From Streptomyces sp. Tu 3180 (GTDB lineage Bacteria > Actinomycetota > Actinomycetes > Streptomycetales > Streptomycetaceae), in the NCBI RefSeq assembly GCF_009852415.1, contig NZ_WOXS01000002.1, positions 3,122,501 through 3,186,500 of the forward strand: 64,000 nucleotides of DNA, read 5' to 3'. Below are positions 27,340 through 37,117 of this stretch, in pieces. Below the pieces are notes generated by a model. That model was not told the origin of the DNA, did no database searches, and worked only from the letters and a program-made list of their open reading frames with translations. Numbering within the stretch: the first letter of the stretch is position 1; the number at the start of each line of letters is the position of its first letter. A program made the position numbers and the translations under genes.

Positions 27340-28902
27340 ATGCCGGACCCCGCGGTTCCGCCCACGCCGCCCGTGCCCCTGGACGCGCTCCTGGCGCGCG
27401 AGGACCTGGGCCTGCGCCGGATCGCCGGGCCGGACGACCCCGGCATCGCCGTCCACGGGGCGCACACCTCGGAGATGGCGGACCCGTACCCGTACCTGCT
27501 GGGCGGGGAGCTGCTGCTGTCGGCGGGCGTGCACATCCCGCAGGGGGCGGGCGCGGGGTACTTCGACGCCTACGTCTCCCGGATCGTGGCGGCGGGCGGC
27601 GCGGCGCTCGGTTTCGGTCTGGCGCCGGTGCACGACACGGTGCCGGCGGCGCTGGTCGAGGCCTGCGGGACGCACGGGCTGCCGCTGCTGGAGGTGCCGC
27701 CGCGGACCACCTTCTCGGGCGTGGCCCGCGCGGTCTGGCAGCTGATGGCCCGGGCCCGCCTGGCCGAGCTGCGCCGCGTGACGGAGGCCCAGCGGAGCCT
27801 CGCCACCGCCGCCGCCCGCCCCGACCCGGTCCCGTCCGTCCTGCACCAGCTGGCCCGCCGGCTGGGCGGCCGGGCGGTGCTCTACGGCCCGGAGGGCGCG
27901 GAACTCGCGGCGGCCGGGCGGGACCAGGGGGAGGAGGTGCGGGCGGCCCTGGCGGAACTGGCGGGGGTCGTGCGCCCCGCCGCCGGCGCCGGGGGCCGCG
28001 GGGGCGCCCCCGCGGCCCGGCGTCCGGACGCGCCGGGCCGCCCCCTGCCGGACCGCCCGGACGTCCCCGTGGACGAGGCCGCGGCGGGCCGCCCCGCCTC
28101 CGCCACCGACACCGTCGCCGGCGTCCGCCTGGCCGCCTACGCGCTCGGCGCCGGCCGGGACTTCGTGCTCGGGGTCGCCGCCCCGCAGCGGGACCCGGGG
28201 GACCACACCATCGCGTCCGTGGCCGCCGTGCTGCTCTCGCTCCTCACCGGCGAGCACCGGAGCGGCACGGGCGCGGCGCGTTCCTCCGCCCTCGTGCGGC
28301 TCCTGCTGGGCGGCACGCCGGAGGCGGTCGCGCCGCTGCTCGGCGGGGACCGGTGGCAGGTGGTGCACGCCCGGCCGAACGCGCGGGCACCGGACTCCCT
28401 GGCCGCCTCCGCGCTGGGCGCCGCGCTCGGGTCGGCGCTGGTGGACCCGTGCGGTGAGGTCGTCCGGGTCCTGGTGCCGGCCGAGCGGAGCGTGCAGGCG
28501 CTGCCCGGCTGGACCCTGGGCGTCAGCGCGGCCGTCGCCCCGCACGACTGGCCGGCCGCCGACACCCAGGCGGCCCGCGCCCTGGCCCGGGCCCGCGCCA
28601 CCCGCGCCCCGCTGGTCCGGCACGGGTCCCGCGCCGCCGCCCTCACCGACCTCGTCGCCCCGCACGACGCGGACGCCCACGCCCGCGCGCTCCTCGCGCC
28701 GCTGGGGGCCGCCCCCGCGCTCACCGACACCCTGCGCACCTGGCTCTCCCTGCACGGCAGTTGGGACCGCACGGCGGTGGCCCTGTCCGTGCACCGCAAC
28801 ACCGTGCGGCAGCGGATCGCGCGGTGCGCGGCCCTGCTGGAGGCCGACCTGGACGACCCGGACGTGCGGATGGAGCTGTGGTTCGCGCTGCGGCGGACCT
28901 GA
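27340..28902 (+). CDS. PucR-family transcriptional regulator
   Basis: 520 aa. N-terminal PucR-type ligand domain (ALLAREDLGLRRIAGPDD, LLSAGVHIP, GLPLLEVPPRTTFSGVARAV), a variable middle with a low-complexity Gly/Ala/Pro stretch around residues 210-250, and a C-terminal HTH_30 domain (LRTWLSLHGSWDRTAVALSV, HRNTVRQRIARCAALL). ATG 27340 sits 10 nt after GGAGG; ATG 27322 would add six residues but lies in the operator-like repeat and has no RBS. Expected to control the divergent symporter-ureohydrolase-TPP operon in response to its substrate. Confidence 0.85.
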   Translation: MPDPAVPPTPPVPLDALLAREDLGLRRIAGPDDPGIAVHGAHTSEMADPYPYLLGGELLLSAGVHIPQGAGAGYFDAYVSRIVAAGGAALGFGLAPVHDTVPAALVEACGTHGLPLLEVPPRTTFSGVARAVWQLMARARLAELRRVTEAQRSLATAAARPDPVPSVLHQLARRLGGRAVLYGPEGAELAAAGRDQGEEVRAALAELAGVVRPAAGAGGRGGAPAARRPDAPGRPLPDRPDVPVDEAAAGRPASATDTVAGVRLAAYALGAGRDFVLGVAAPQRDPGDHTIASVAAVLLSLLTGEHRSGTGAARSSALVRLLLGGTPEAVAPLLGGDRWQVVHARPNARAPDSLAASALGAALGSALVDPCGEVVRVLVPAERSVQALPGWTLGVSAAVAPHDWPAADTQAARALARARATRAPLVRHGSRAAALTDLVAPHDADAHARALLAPLGAAPALTDTLRTWLSLHGSWDRTAVALSVHRNTVRQRIARCAALLEADLDDPDVRMELWFALRRT

Positions 28903-29029
28903 GCCGCCCTGCCCGGACCCGGGTCCGGGCACCCTGAGTATCCGTACGGGGCGGTGTGAGTACGTCACGCACGTCCCGTCGTGCGATATGCCGGGGACGG
29001 CCACGGGCCGCTGCCCCACAATGGGGGGC

Positions 29030-29818
29030 ATGCCGATACCCGGGACACCCAGCCGCGCCGAACTCCTCGCCCACCTCGTCGCCACCCGCATCGCGGGCGA
29101 CGTCGCCACACCCCGCGAGAACAACCTCTCCCACTACCGCAAGCTGGCGAACGGCGACCGGCACTACTGGCTCGGTCTGGAACTCGGCGACCGCTGGACC
29201 GACGAGCAGGACGTGCTCGCGGTGATGGCGGAGCGGGTCGGCGTCAACGACGATCCCGAGCACCGGTACGGCCAGGACACCATCGACCCCGAGCTGACCG
29301 TCTCCGGGCTGGAGCGCATGGCCGGGCGGCTGCGCAAGGCGGCGGACGGGCAGCAGCGAGTGCTGTTCGCCACCGGCCACCCCGGTGGCCTGCTCGACGT
29401 GCACCGCGCCACGGCCGCCGCGCTGCGGGCCGCCGGCTGCGAGATCGTGGTCATCCCGGACGGGCTGACCACGGAGGAGGGGTACGTGATGCAGTTCGCG
29501 GACGTGGCGGTGCTGGAGCACGGCGCCACCCTGTGGCACACGCACTCCGGTGAGCCGATGAAGGCCATCCTCACCGCCCTGGAGCGCGAGGGCCGCCCGC
29601 TGCCCGACCTGGTCGTCGCCGACCACGGTTGGGCGGGCGCCGCGGGGCAGCACGGCGTCGACTCCGTCGGTTACGCCGACTGCAACGACCCCGCCCTGTT
29701 CCTCGCGGAGGCGGAGGGCACCGTCCAGGTGACGGTCCCCCTCGACGACCACGTGGTCAGCCCCCGGCACTACGACCCGATGACGGCGTACCTGCTGGCG
29801 GAGGCGGGGCTGGCCTAG
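29030..29818 (+). CDS. Phosphatase-family protein (putative)
   Basis: 262 aa cytoplasmic protein of an actinobacterial family annotated only as phosphatase. Conserved-looking segments: NNLSHYRKLANGDRHYWLGL, FATGHPGGLLDVHRATA, LEHGATLWHTHSGEPMKAIL, VADHGWAGAAGQHGVDSVGY and VPLDDHVVSPRHYDPM. The His/Asp-rich motifs suggest metal-dependent hydrolysis but I know no solved mechanism. ATG 29030 is chosen; CACAAT just upstream may be a -10 of a leaderless transcript. Its TAG stop coincides with the CTAG at which an IS-like element is inserted, leaving the protein intact. Confidence 0.7.
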   Translation: MPIPGTPSRAELLAHLVATRIAGDVATPRENNLSHYRKLANGDRHYWLGLELGDRWTDEQDVLAVMAERVGVNDDPEHRYGQDTIDPELTVSGLERMAGRLRKAADGQQRVLFATGHPGGLLDVHRATAAALRAAGCEIVVIPDGLTTEEGYVMQFADVAVLEHGATLWHTHSGEPMKAILTALEREGRPLPDLVVADHGWAGAAGQHGVDSVGYADCNDPALFLAEAEGTVQVTVPLDDHVVSPRHYDPMTAYLLAEAGLA

Positions 29819-29837
29819 GGCCTGTTCTGGGGTGGGA

Positions 29838-30837
29838 TCACGGGAGGGCTGGCAGGCTGCGCAACCAGAGGATGGATCCGCGCGGGTGGAGCCCGGCGGC
29901 GTAGCTCTCGGGTGTCTTGTCGTAGTGGGTGGCCGGCCCCCGCCGCTCCTTGAACTTGTCGATGGCCCGCTCGACGGTGTTGCGATCTTTGTGGAGCGTG
30001 GCGTCGTGGCTGACCGGGCGGCCGCCGGAGTGTCCCTTCTTCTTGCGGTCGGCGGCCTGGTCGGCCTCCTCCGGGATCACCGCCTTGATGTTGCGTCTGC
30101 GCAGGTGGGCACGGTTGGCGCGGGAGGAGTGAGCCTTGTCGCCGGCCACTGCGTCCGGCCTGGTCCCGGGACGGCCGACCCGGCCGCGGACCTTGATCTT
30201 CTTGAGGTCGGGGATGAAGCGCGGGCTGTCCGCGGCCTGACCGGGGGTGAGGATGATGGACAGCGGACGGCAGCGCCGCTCAACGGCGAGGTGGACCTTG
30301 CTGGTCAGCCCGCCCCGGGAGCGGCCCAGTCCGGCGGCCCGCAGCCGGGCCCTGCGGCGTCGGCGCACGGCCCGGCGCTGGTCCCGTTCGGGATCCTCCA
30401 TGTCCGCGGACCCCTCTCCCACGGGGTCGTTTTGCCCCTTTGCCGCAGCCCCTTCTCCTCCGCCACGGCCTTCTCCGGATCCTCAAGGAGCTCCGGGTCG
30501 ACCACCATGCCCGCCGCATGGTGATGCGCGCGGACAACCGCCGAGTCCCCGCAGGCCGGGCTGAGATCGACATCGTCGCGGGGCCGCCGCCTCGGCGATC
30601 ATCGCGTCCATGAGGGTCTGGAAGACCGCGTCACGCGCCCGCATCCGTAACCGGTCGCAGATCGTCGACCAGGAGCCGTAGCTGTCCGGCACGTCCCGCC
30701 GGGGGCTTGCCGGTACGGAACCGCCACATCACCGCGTTGACACAGCTACGCAGGTCAGGGATCGGCCCGAACGCCCCCAGCGGCAGGTGCGGCTCGATCA
30801 ACTCCCGCTCGGCACCGGTCAGGTCACCACGGGTCAC
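29838..30837 (-). pseudogene. IS5-family transposase, multiply frameshifted
   Basis: The minus strand spells an IS5-type DDE transposase spread over several frames: VTRGDLTGAERELIEPHLPL ... NAVMWRFRTG from GTG 30837; shift near 30697 to DVPDSYGSWSTICDRLRMRA ... DAMIAEAAA; then VVRAHHHAAGMVVDPELLED ... EEKGLRQRG; then LGRSRGGLTSKVHLAVERR ... VAGDKAHSSRANRAHLRRR ... DRNTVERAIDKFKERRG, with its stop in the left terminal repeat. The catalytic D, D and E positions are each still present, but at least three frameshifts prevent a normal product. Confidence 0.85.
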
Positions 30838-30878
30838 GCGACCGGTCCACCGCAGCCAGCACCCTCCTGGAGCGGGAA
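30742..30878. repeat. 137-bp direct repeat, copy 1
   Basis: Covers the start of the transposase and its leader. Copy 2 is at 32432-32568, same orientation, with 5 mismatches (about 96% identity). This copy is not followed by a terminal inverted repeat; beyond 30878 comes GCGCGGGGAACTGCGCGAG, which I recognise from memory as part of a common Streptomyces intergenic repeat. Confidence 0.9.
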
Positions 30879-30964
30879 TGCGCGGGGAACTGCGCGAGCG
30901 GCCACGACGCGGGCGCACTCGTACGGACAAGGCGAACCCCAGGCAGCTGGGCGGGAGGCCGGGC

Positions 30965-32311
30965 CTACTGGAGCATGCCCCAGATGAGTTCGGTGTCGGC
31001 GTCGGTCACACCGGTCGTGGTGACGCCGGACGACGTGCCGGGGAAGCGCAGCGAGCCGTTGACGGCGCCGACGTGGAGGTCGGCCTTGCCGTCGCGGTTG
31101 GTGTCGCGGAGGCGGACCGGATCGCCGAAGCAGTCGTTCCATGCGACGTCGCCGGGGACGCCGGCGGTGTTGCGGGCGAGCCACCGGGAGTTGGTGCCGG
31201 TGATCCCGCTCGCGCTGCCGCGCAGGACGTGGACGCCGCCCTCGGTCGTCTCCTGGCTGATCTTCTCGCCGTAGACGCCGATCGCGAGGTCCTTGTAGCC
31301 GTCGCCGTCGATGTCGGCGGCCGAGACGGAGGAGCCGAACAGGTCGCCGGACTCCGGGGTGCCGGCGACGTTGGTGGTGGCCTGGGTGATACGGGCGGCG
31401 GTAGCGGGGCCGGCGGAGGAGCCGTACCAGAGGGACACCCGGCCCTGGTTGTTGTTGTACATCTGGCTGCCCGCCGCGAGGTCCCCGTAGCCGTCCTTGT
31501 TGAAGTCGGCGATCACCGCCTCGCTGGGGTCGCCGTAGTTCGTGACGAGGCGCAGGGTCTTGCCCGCGCTGAGCGGGGAGCCGCCCTTGATGAACCACGC
31601 GTCCGTGCCGAAGCTGTCGGGCTCGTCGTTGATTCCGATGATCACCAGATCGGTCTTGGAGTCCCCGTTCATGTTGCCCGAGACCAGGGACGTGGGCGCG
31701 AATCTCGTCGTCTTGTCGTGGCTGGTGACCGAGCCTGCCGCACCGGTGCGCGTGATGCTGCGGTAGACGTAGGCCTTGCTCCCGCTGATCGCGGCCAGGT
31801 CCTTCTTGCCGTCCCCGTTGAAATCCCCGGCGGCGAGGTCGCGGCCGAAGCGGGCGTTCGACACCTTGGCGCCGGCGTTGGGGATCGCGGTGCCACCCGA
31901 GAGGCCGGTCGCGCTTCCCCACAGGATGACGACGCCGCCCTCGTCCGTGCGTCCGTCGACGTCCTCGCGCGACACCGACACGGCGAGGTCCCCGTATCCG
32001 TCGGCGTTGAAGTCGGCGGGCACCCGGACGTCGCCGAACTGGTCCTCCGTCTCGTCGGCGCCGGGGACACCGGGGCTGTCCTGGGTGATCAACTGGGTCC
32101 GGGTGCCGGGTCCGGAGGCGGTACCGAAGGTGATCCGGACGCCGCCGCCCTTGCTGTACTGCTCGTAGGTGTAGCTGGCGTAGTCGCGGTAGCCGTCGCC
32201 GTTGAAGTCGTCCGCGTACCTGGCCGCCGCCGCGCCGGCGGGAGGTGCCGTGAGGACGGGGGCGAGGGACGCCACGAGGAGTGCCGCGCAGGCTGCGGGG
32301 CGAATGCGCAT
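30965..32311 (-). CDS. Secreted FG-GAP (VCBS) repeat protein, IS passenger
   Basis: 448 aa. Signal peptide of about 28 residues (MRIRPAACAALLVASLAPVL ... AGA). The mature chain has seven calcium-binding D-x-N-x-D-G type loops: DFNGDGYRD, DFNADGYGD, DFNGDGKKD, NMNGDSKTD (degenerate), DFNKDGYGD, DIDGDGYKD, DTNRDGKAD, as in a seven-bladed integrin-alpha-like propeller. No catalytic domain is attached. ATG 32311 has AGGAGA 7 nt upstream. The gene lies between the two 137-bp repeats inside the IS-like element. Upstream its frame fuses to the truncated transposase start, which is not its real start. Possible extracellular binding or adhesion role. Confidence 0.85.
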   Translation of the reverse strand: MRIRPAACAALLVASLAPVLTAPPAGAAAARYADDFNGDGYRDYASYTYEQYSKGGGVRITFGTASGPGTRTQLITQDSPGVPGADETEDQFGDVRVPADFNADGYGDLAVSVSREDVDGRTDEGGVVILWGSATGLSGGTAIPNAGAKVSNARFGRDLAAGDFNGDGKKDLAAISGSKAYVYRSITRTGAAGSVTSHDKTTRFAPTSLVSGNMNGDSKTDLVIIGINDEPDSFGTDAWFIKGGSPLSAGKTLRLVTNYGDPSEAVIADFNKDGYGDLAAGSQMYNNNQGRVSLWYGSSAGPATAARITQATTNVAGTPESGDLFGSSVSAADIDGDGYKDLAIGVYGEKISQETTEGGVHVLRGSASGITGTNSRWLARNTAGVPGDVAWNDCFGDPVRLRDTNRDGKADLHVGAVNGSLRFPGTSSGVTTTGVTDADTELIWGMLQ

Positions 32312-32317
32312 GAAGTG

Positions 32318-32401
32318 TCTCCTGATGATTCTGTGCGACCGCTCCTGTGCCGATTGATTCCTCAGGGACCACAGAGACAGGAGCGGTTGATGATCAGGAG
32401 A
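32318..32401 (-). promoter_or_regulatory. Leader hairpin that can sequester the FG-GAP gene RBS
   Basis: On the minus strand the Shine-Dalgarno ATCAGGAGA (32326-32318) is matched by its exact complement TCTCCTGAT upstream (32401-32393). Inside, ACCGCTCCTGT (32387-32377) pairs perfectly with ACAGGAGCGGT (32348-32338). Together they form a long two-part stem that would hide the RBS if the mRNA starts upstream of 32401. Confidence 0.6.
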
Positions 32402-32431
32402 CAGTCGGACGGGGGAAAAGGTTGCAGGCGG

Positions 32432-32568
32432 ACAGCTACGCAGGTCGGGGATCGGTCCGAACGCTCCCAGCGGCAGGTGCGGCTCGATCAACTCCCGCTC
32501 GGCACCGGTCGGATCACCACGGGTCACGCGACCGGTCCACCGCAGCCAGCACCCTCCTGGAGCGGGAA
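32432..32568. repeat. 137-bp direct repeat, copy 2
   Basis: Contains the first 31 codons or so of a second IS5 transposase start (GTG/ATG-equivalent at 32527, TRGDPTGAERELIEPHLPLG) and is joined to the right terminal inverted repeat, then truncated. Same orientation as copy 1. Confidence 0.9.
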
Positions 32569-32602
32569 CGACCGATCCCGTGATCTCAACTCAGAACACT
32601 CC

Positions 32603-33481
32603 CTAGGCGCGCGGGACGCGGACCACGCCCTCCTGGACGACCGAGACCGCCAGGCGGCCGTCCTGGGTGTAGATGCGGGCCTGGCCGAGTCCCCGGCCGC
32701 CGTGCGCGGACGGGGACTGCTGGTCGTAGAGCAGCCACTCGTCGGCGCGGAAGGGGCGGTGGAACCACATCGCGTGGTCCAGGGAGGCGCCCACGACGTC
32801 GCCGACCGCCCAGCCGCCCCGGCCGTGCGCGAGCAGGACCGAGTCCAGCAGCGTCATGTCGGAGACGTAGGTGGCGAGGACGACGTGCAGCAGCGGCCCG
32901 CCGGCCTCGCTGTCGAGCTTGCCGTTGGTGCGGAACCAGACCTGGGAGTGGGGTTCGCGCGGCTCGCCGAAACGGCCGTAGGGCGGCTCGTCGACGTAGC
33001 GCAGGTCGACCGCGGCGCGGGCCTCCAGGAAGCGGTCCACGACCTCGGGGGCGAGGTGGGGGTAGCCGCGCAGCCGTTCCTCGGAGGTGGGCAGTGCGGC
33101 CGGGTCCGGCGCGGGCGGCATCGGGGCCTGGTGGTCCAGGCCCTCCTCGTACGCCTGGAACGACGCCGAGAGGTGGAAGATCGGCTTGCCGTGCTGGACC
33201 GCGACCACCCGGCGGGTGGTGAAGGAGCGGCCGTCGCGGATCCGGTCGACGGTGTAGACGATGGGCGCGCCGGGGTCGCCGGGGCGCAGGAAGTACGCGT
33301 GCAGGGAGTGGGCGGGCCGGTCCTCGGGGACGGTGCGCCCGGCGGCGACCAGCGCCTGCGCCGCGACCTGTCCGCCGAAGACGCGGGGGACGACGGCGGA
33401 GCGGGACCGGCCGCGGAAGATGTCCTCCTCGATCTGCTCGAGGTCGAGCAGATCGAGGAGTTCCTGAAGTGCCTGACTCAT
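32603..33481 (-). CDS. tesB: Acyl-CoA thioesterase II (TesB)
   Basis: 292 aa double-hotdog thioesterase hydrolysing acyl-CoAs to free acids and CoA. Family features: FGGQVAAQALVAAGRTV, SLHAYFLRPGDP, GRSFTTRRVVAVQ in the first hotdog; TYVSDMTLLDSVLL (catalytic Asp) and DHAMWFHRPFRADEWLLYDQ in the second. ATG 33481. It lies 47 nt downstream of an acyl-CoA dehydrogenase gene on the same strand, forming a short acyl-CoA operon. Its TAG stop coincides with the right end of the IS-like element at CTAG. Confidence 0.92.
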   Translation of the reverse strand: MSQALQELLDLLDLEQIEEDIFRGRSRSAVVPRVFGGQVAAQALVAAGRTVPEDRPAHSLHAYFLRPGDPGAPIVYTVDRIRDGRSFTTRRVVAVQHGKPIFHLSASFQAYEEGLDHQAPMPPAPDPAALPTSEERLRGYPHLAPEVVDRFLEARAAVDLRYVDEPPYGRFGEPREPHSQVWFRTNGKLDSEAGGPLLHVVLATYVSDMTLLDSVLLAHGRGGWAVGDVVGASLDHAMWFHRPFRADEWLLYDQQSPSAHGGRGLGQARIYTQDGRLAVSVVQEGVVRVPRA

Positions 33482-33528
33482 GGGGTCAGTTGTACAGGTA
33501 GGTGTAGGGACCAGAGATTTCGTGGTCC

Positions 33529-34686
33529 TTACAGGCCCATGTCCTTGGCGATGATCGTCTTCATGATCTCGCTGGTGCCGCCGTAGATGCGGTTGACGCG
33601 GTTGTCCGCGTACAGGCGGGCGATCGGGTACTCGTTCATGTAGCCGTAGCCGCCGTGCAGCTGGAGGCAGCGGTCGATGACGCGGTGGGCGACCTCGGTG
33701 CAGAACAGCTTGGCGGAGGCGGCCTCGGCGGGGGTGAGCTCGCCGGCGTCCAGGGCCTCGGTGGCGCGGTCGGCGACGGCCTCGGCGGCGTCCACCTCGG
33801 CCTGGCAGGCGGCCAGCTCGAACTTGGTGTTCTGGAAGTGGGCGACCGGCTTGCCGAAGACGGTGCGCTCCTGCACGTACTGCTTGGCGAACCGGACGGC
33901 GGCCTTGGCCTGCGCGTAGGCGCCGAAGGCGATGCCCCAGCGCTCGGAGGCCAGGTTGTGGCCGAGGTAGTAGAAGCCCTTGTTCTCCTCGCCGAGCAGG
34001 TCCTCGACGGGGACCTTGACGTCGACGAACGCCAGCTCGGCGGTGTCGGAGGTCTTCAGGCCGAGCTTGTCGAGCTTGCGGCCGACGGAGTAGCCCTCGG
34101 ACTTGGTGTCGACGGCGAACAGGGAGATGCCGTGGCGGCGGTCCTCCGCCGTCGGGGCGGCGGTGCGGGCGCAGACGATCACCTTGTCGGCGTGGACGCC
34201 GCCGGTGATGAAGGTCTTGGCGCCGTTGAGGACGTAGTGCGTGCCGTCCTCGCTCAGCCTGGCGGTGGTCTTCATGCCCGCGAGGTCGGAGCCGGTGCCC
34301 GGCTCGGTCATCGCGATGGCCCACATCTCCTCGCCGGTGACGAACTTCGGCAGGTAGCGCTTCTTCTGCTCGTCGGTGGCCAGCATCTTGATGTAGGGCA
34401 GGGCGAGCAGCACGTGCACGCCGGAGCCGCCGAACTGGACGCCCGCGCGGGCGGTCTCCTCGTAGAGGACGGCCTCGAACTTGTGGGTGTCCAGGCCCGC
34501 GCCGCCGTACTCCTCGGGCACGCTGATCCCGAAGATGCCCAGCTCACCGAGCTTGTAGTAGAAGTCGCGGGGCGCCTGGCCCGCCGCGAACCACTCGTCG
34601 TAGACGGGGACGACCTCGGCCTCGATGAAGGCGCGGATCGTCTCCCGGAACGCCTCGTGATCCTCGTTGAAAACCGTACGGCGCAC
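33529..34686 (-). CDS. Acyl-CoA dehydrogenase
   Basis: 385 aa FAD enzyme for alpha,beta-dehydrogenation of an acyl-CoA. Motifs: FGISVPEEYGGAGLD, AMTEPGTGSDLAGMKTTA (FAD/substrate loop), YVLNGAKTFITGG, QERTVFGKPVAHFQNTKFEL, QLHGGYGYMNEYPIAR and IYGGTSEIMKTII; the catalytic Glu is expected near the C terminus. GTG 34686 (VRRTVFNEDHEAF) is preferred, with GGAGG 9 nt upstream; an ATG further up adds WRWRT-like residues not seen in the family. Followed by tesB; the TetR gene upstream is in the same direction. Confidence 0.9.
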   Translation of the reverse strand: MRRTVFNEDHEAFRETIRAFIEAEVVPVYDEWFAAGQAPRDFYYKLGELGIFGISVPEEYGGAGLDTHKFEAVLYEETARAGVQFGGSGVHVLLALPYIKMLATDEQKKRYLPKFVTGEEMWAIAMTEPGTGSDLAGMKTTARLSEDGTHYVLNGAKTFITGGVHADKVIVCARTAAPTAEDRRHGISLFAVDTKSEGYSVGRKLDKLGLKTSDTAELAFVDVKVPVEDLLGEENKGFYYLGHNLASERWGIAFGAYAQAKAAVRFAKQYVQERTVFGKPVAHFQNTKFELAACQAEVDAAEAVADRATEALDAGELTPAEAASAKLFCTEVAHRVIDRCLQLHGGYGYMNEYPIARLYADNRVNRIYGGTSEIMKTIIAKDMGL

Positions 34687-34713
34687 TGTCCGCCACCTCC
34701 AGAACCTGGGCAT

Positions 34714-34730
34714 GTCTAAGCGCTTGCTCA
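34714..34730. promoter_or_regulatory. Candidate TetR-type operator before acyl-CoA dehydrogenase
   Basis: GTCTAAGCGCTTGCTCA has the perfect core AAGCGCTT (34718-34725), about 30 nt upstream of the dehydrogenase start. Similar AGCAAGCGCTT boxes precede lipid-catabolic genes in actinobacteria. Which regulator binds is unknown. Confidence 0.35.
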
Positions 34731-34802
34731 GATCAAAGGTACCGGCGAGTATCCACAGGCGTCCAGAGCGGGACCCCCGTAACGCTCGTCACTCGGCCGG
34801 GG

Positions 34803-35399
34803 TCAGCGCGCCGGCGCCGCCGCGAACGCGCCCCGCGCCATCCGGTGCAGCAGCTCGGCCGTCGCCCCGCGTCCGGGCAGGGAGCCCGCGCGGCCGAGGT
34901 GCGGGGTGGAGTTGAGCAGACCGAACACCGAGTGCACCGCCGAGCGGGCGGCCGGCTCGGCCAGCTCCGGGTACACCTCGCGGACCACCCCCACCCACAG
35001 TTCGACGTACTGCCGCTGCAGCTGGCGGACCAGCTTGCGGTCGGTGTCCCGGAGGCGGTCCAGCTCCCGGTCGTGCAGGGTGATGAGGGGGCGGTCGTCG
35101 AGCGCGAAGTCGATGTGTCCCTCGATCAGCGAGTCGAGGACCGCCTCGGGGGCCACCCCCCCGGCCTCCTCCAGCCGTCGTTTCGCACCCGTCAGCAGCG
35201 AGTCGCTGATCCCGACCAGCAGCTCCGCGAGCATCGCGTCCTTGCCCGCGAAGTGCCGGTAGAGCCCGGGCCCGCTGATGCCGACCGCGGCGCCTATCTC
35301 GTCGACCCCGACACCGTGGAAGCCGCGTTCGGCGAACAGCCGGGCGGCCTCCCTGAGGATCTGCTCGCGGCGGGTGGGGGCGTCGGTTCTGGTGGCCAT
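34803..35399 (-). CDS. TetR-family regulator of acyl-CoA/leucine catabolism
   Basis: 198 aa. Canonical HTH: REQILREAARLFAERGFHGV, DEIGAAVGISGPGLYRHFAG, KDAMLAELL; the C-terminal part is a helical ligand domain (TetR_C type). ATG 35399. Divergent from the methylcrotonyl-CoA carboxylase operon with two operator-like palindromes in the 87-nt gap. It probably represses both directions and responds to an acyl-CoA such as isovaleryl- or methylcrotonyl-CoA; the ligand is inference. Confidence 0.9.
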   Translation of the reverse strand: MATRTDAPTRREQILREAARLFAERGFHGVGVDEIGAAVGISGPGLYRHFAGKDAMLAELLVGISDSLLTGAKRRLEEAGGVAPEAVLDSLIEGHIDFALDDRPLITLHDRELDRLRDTDRKLVRQLQRQYVELWVGVVREVYPELAEPAARSAVHSVFGLLNSTPHLGRAGSLPGRGATAELLHRMARGAFAAAPAR

Positions 35400-35420
35400 G
35401 GAGACAATTCTAGACAGCGA

Positions 35421-35466
35421 GGTTAGCGGTCGTTAACCTGAAGGAAATGCGTTAACGCTCATTAAC
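35421..35466. promoter_or_regulatory. Two TetR operators between tetR and mccB
   Basis: GTTAGCGGTCGTTAAC (35422-35437) and GTTAACGCTCATTAAC (35451-35466) share the consensus GTTARCGSTCRTTAAC, 29 nt apart. They cover the space between the divergent TetR and carboxylase genes, with the second just 20 nt before the mccB start. Confidence 0.7.
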
Positions 35467-35486
35467 AAGGTGAGGGGACCCGCAGG

Positions 35487-37103
<1,617 letters not shown>

Positions 37104-37117
37104 GGGGACGGACGACG

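Larger units (their letters stand above)
29815..32606. mobile_element. IS5-like element with FG-GAP passenger gene, inserted at CTAG
   Basis: Both ends show CTAG (29815-29818 and 32603-32606) followed by near-perfect inverted repeats: starting CTAGGGCCTGTTCTG on the left and CTAGGGAGTGTTCTG on the right (read inward), sharing TGTTCTG and GATCACGGGA, about 25 of 31 positions. The 2.8-kb interior holds a frameshifted IS5-family transposase, a secreted FG-GAP protein gene and a 137-bp duplicated transposase start. A TA or CTAG target duplication is typical for IS5 relatives in Streptomyces. Much longer than the usual 0.8-1.2 kb, so it carries extra DNA. Probably immobile now. Confidence 0.75.

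Noticed and set aside
30965..32527. Fusion of a transposase start with the FG-GAP protein
   Set aside because: The frame happens to be open from copy 2 of the 137-bp repeat, but a signal peptide with its own RBS begins at 32311.
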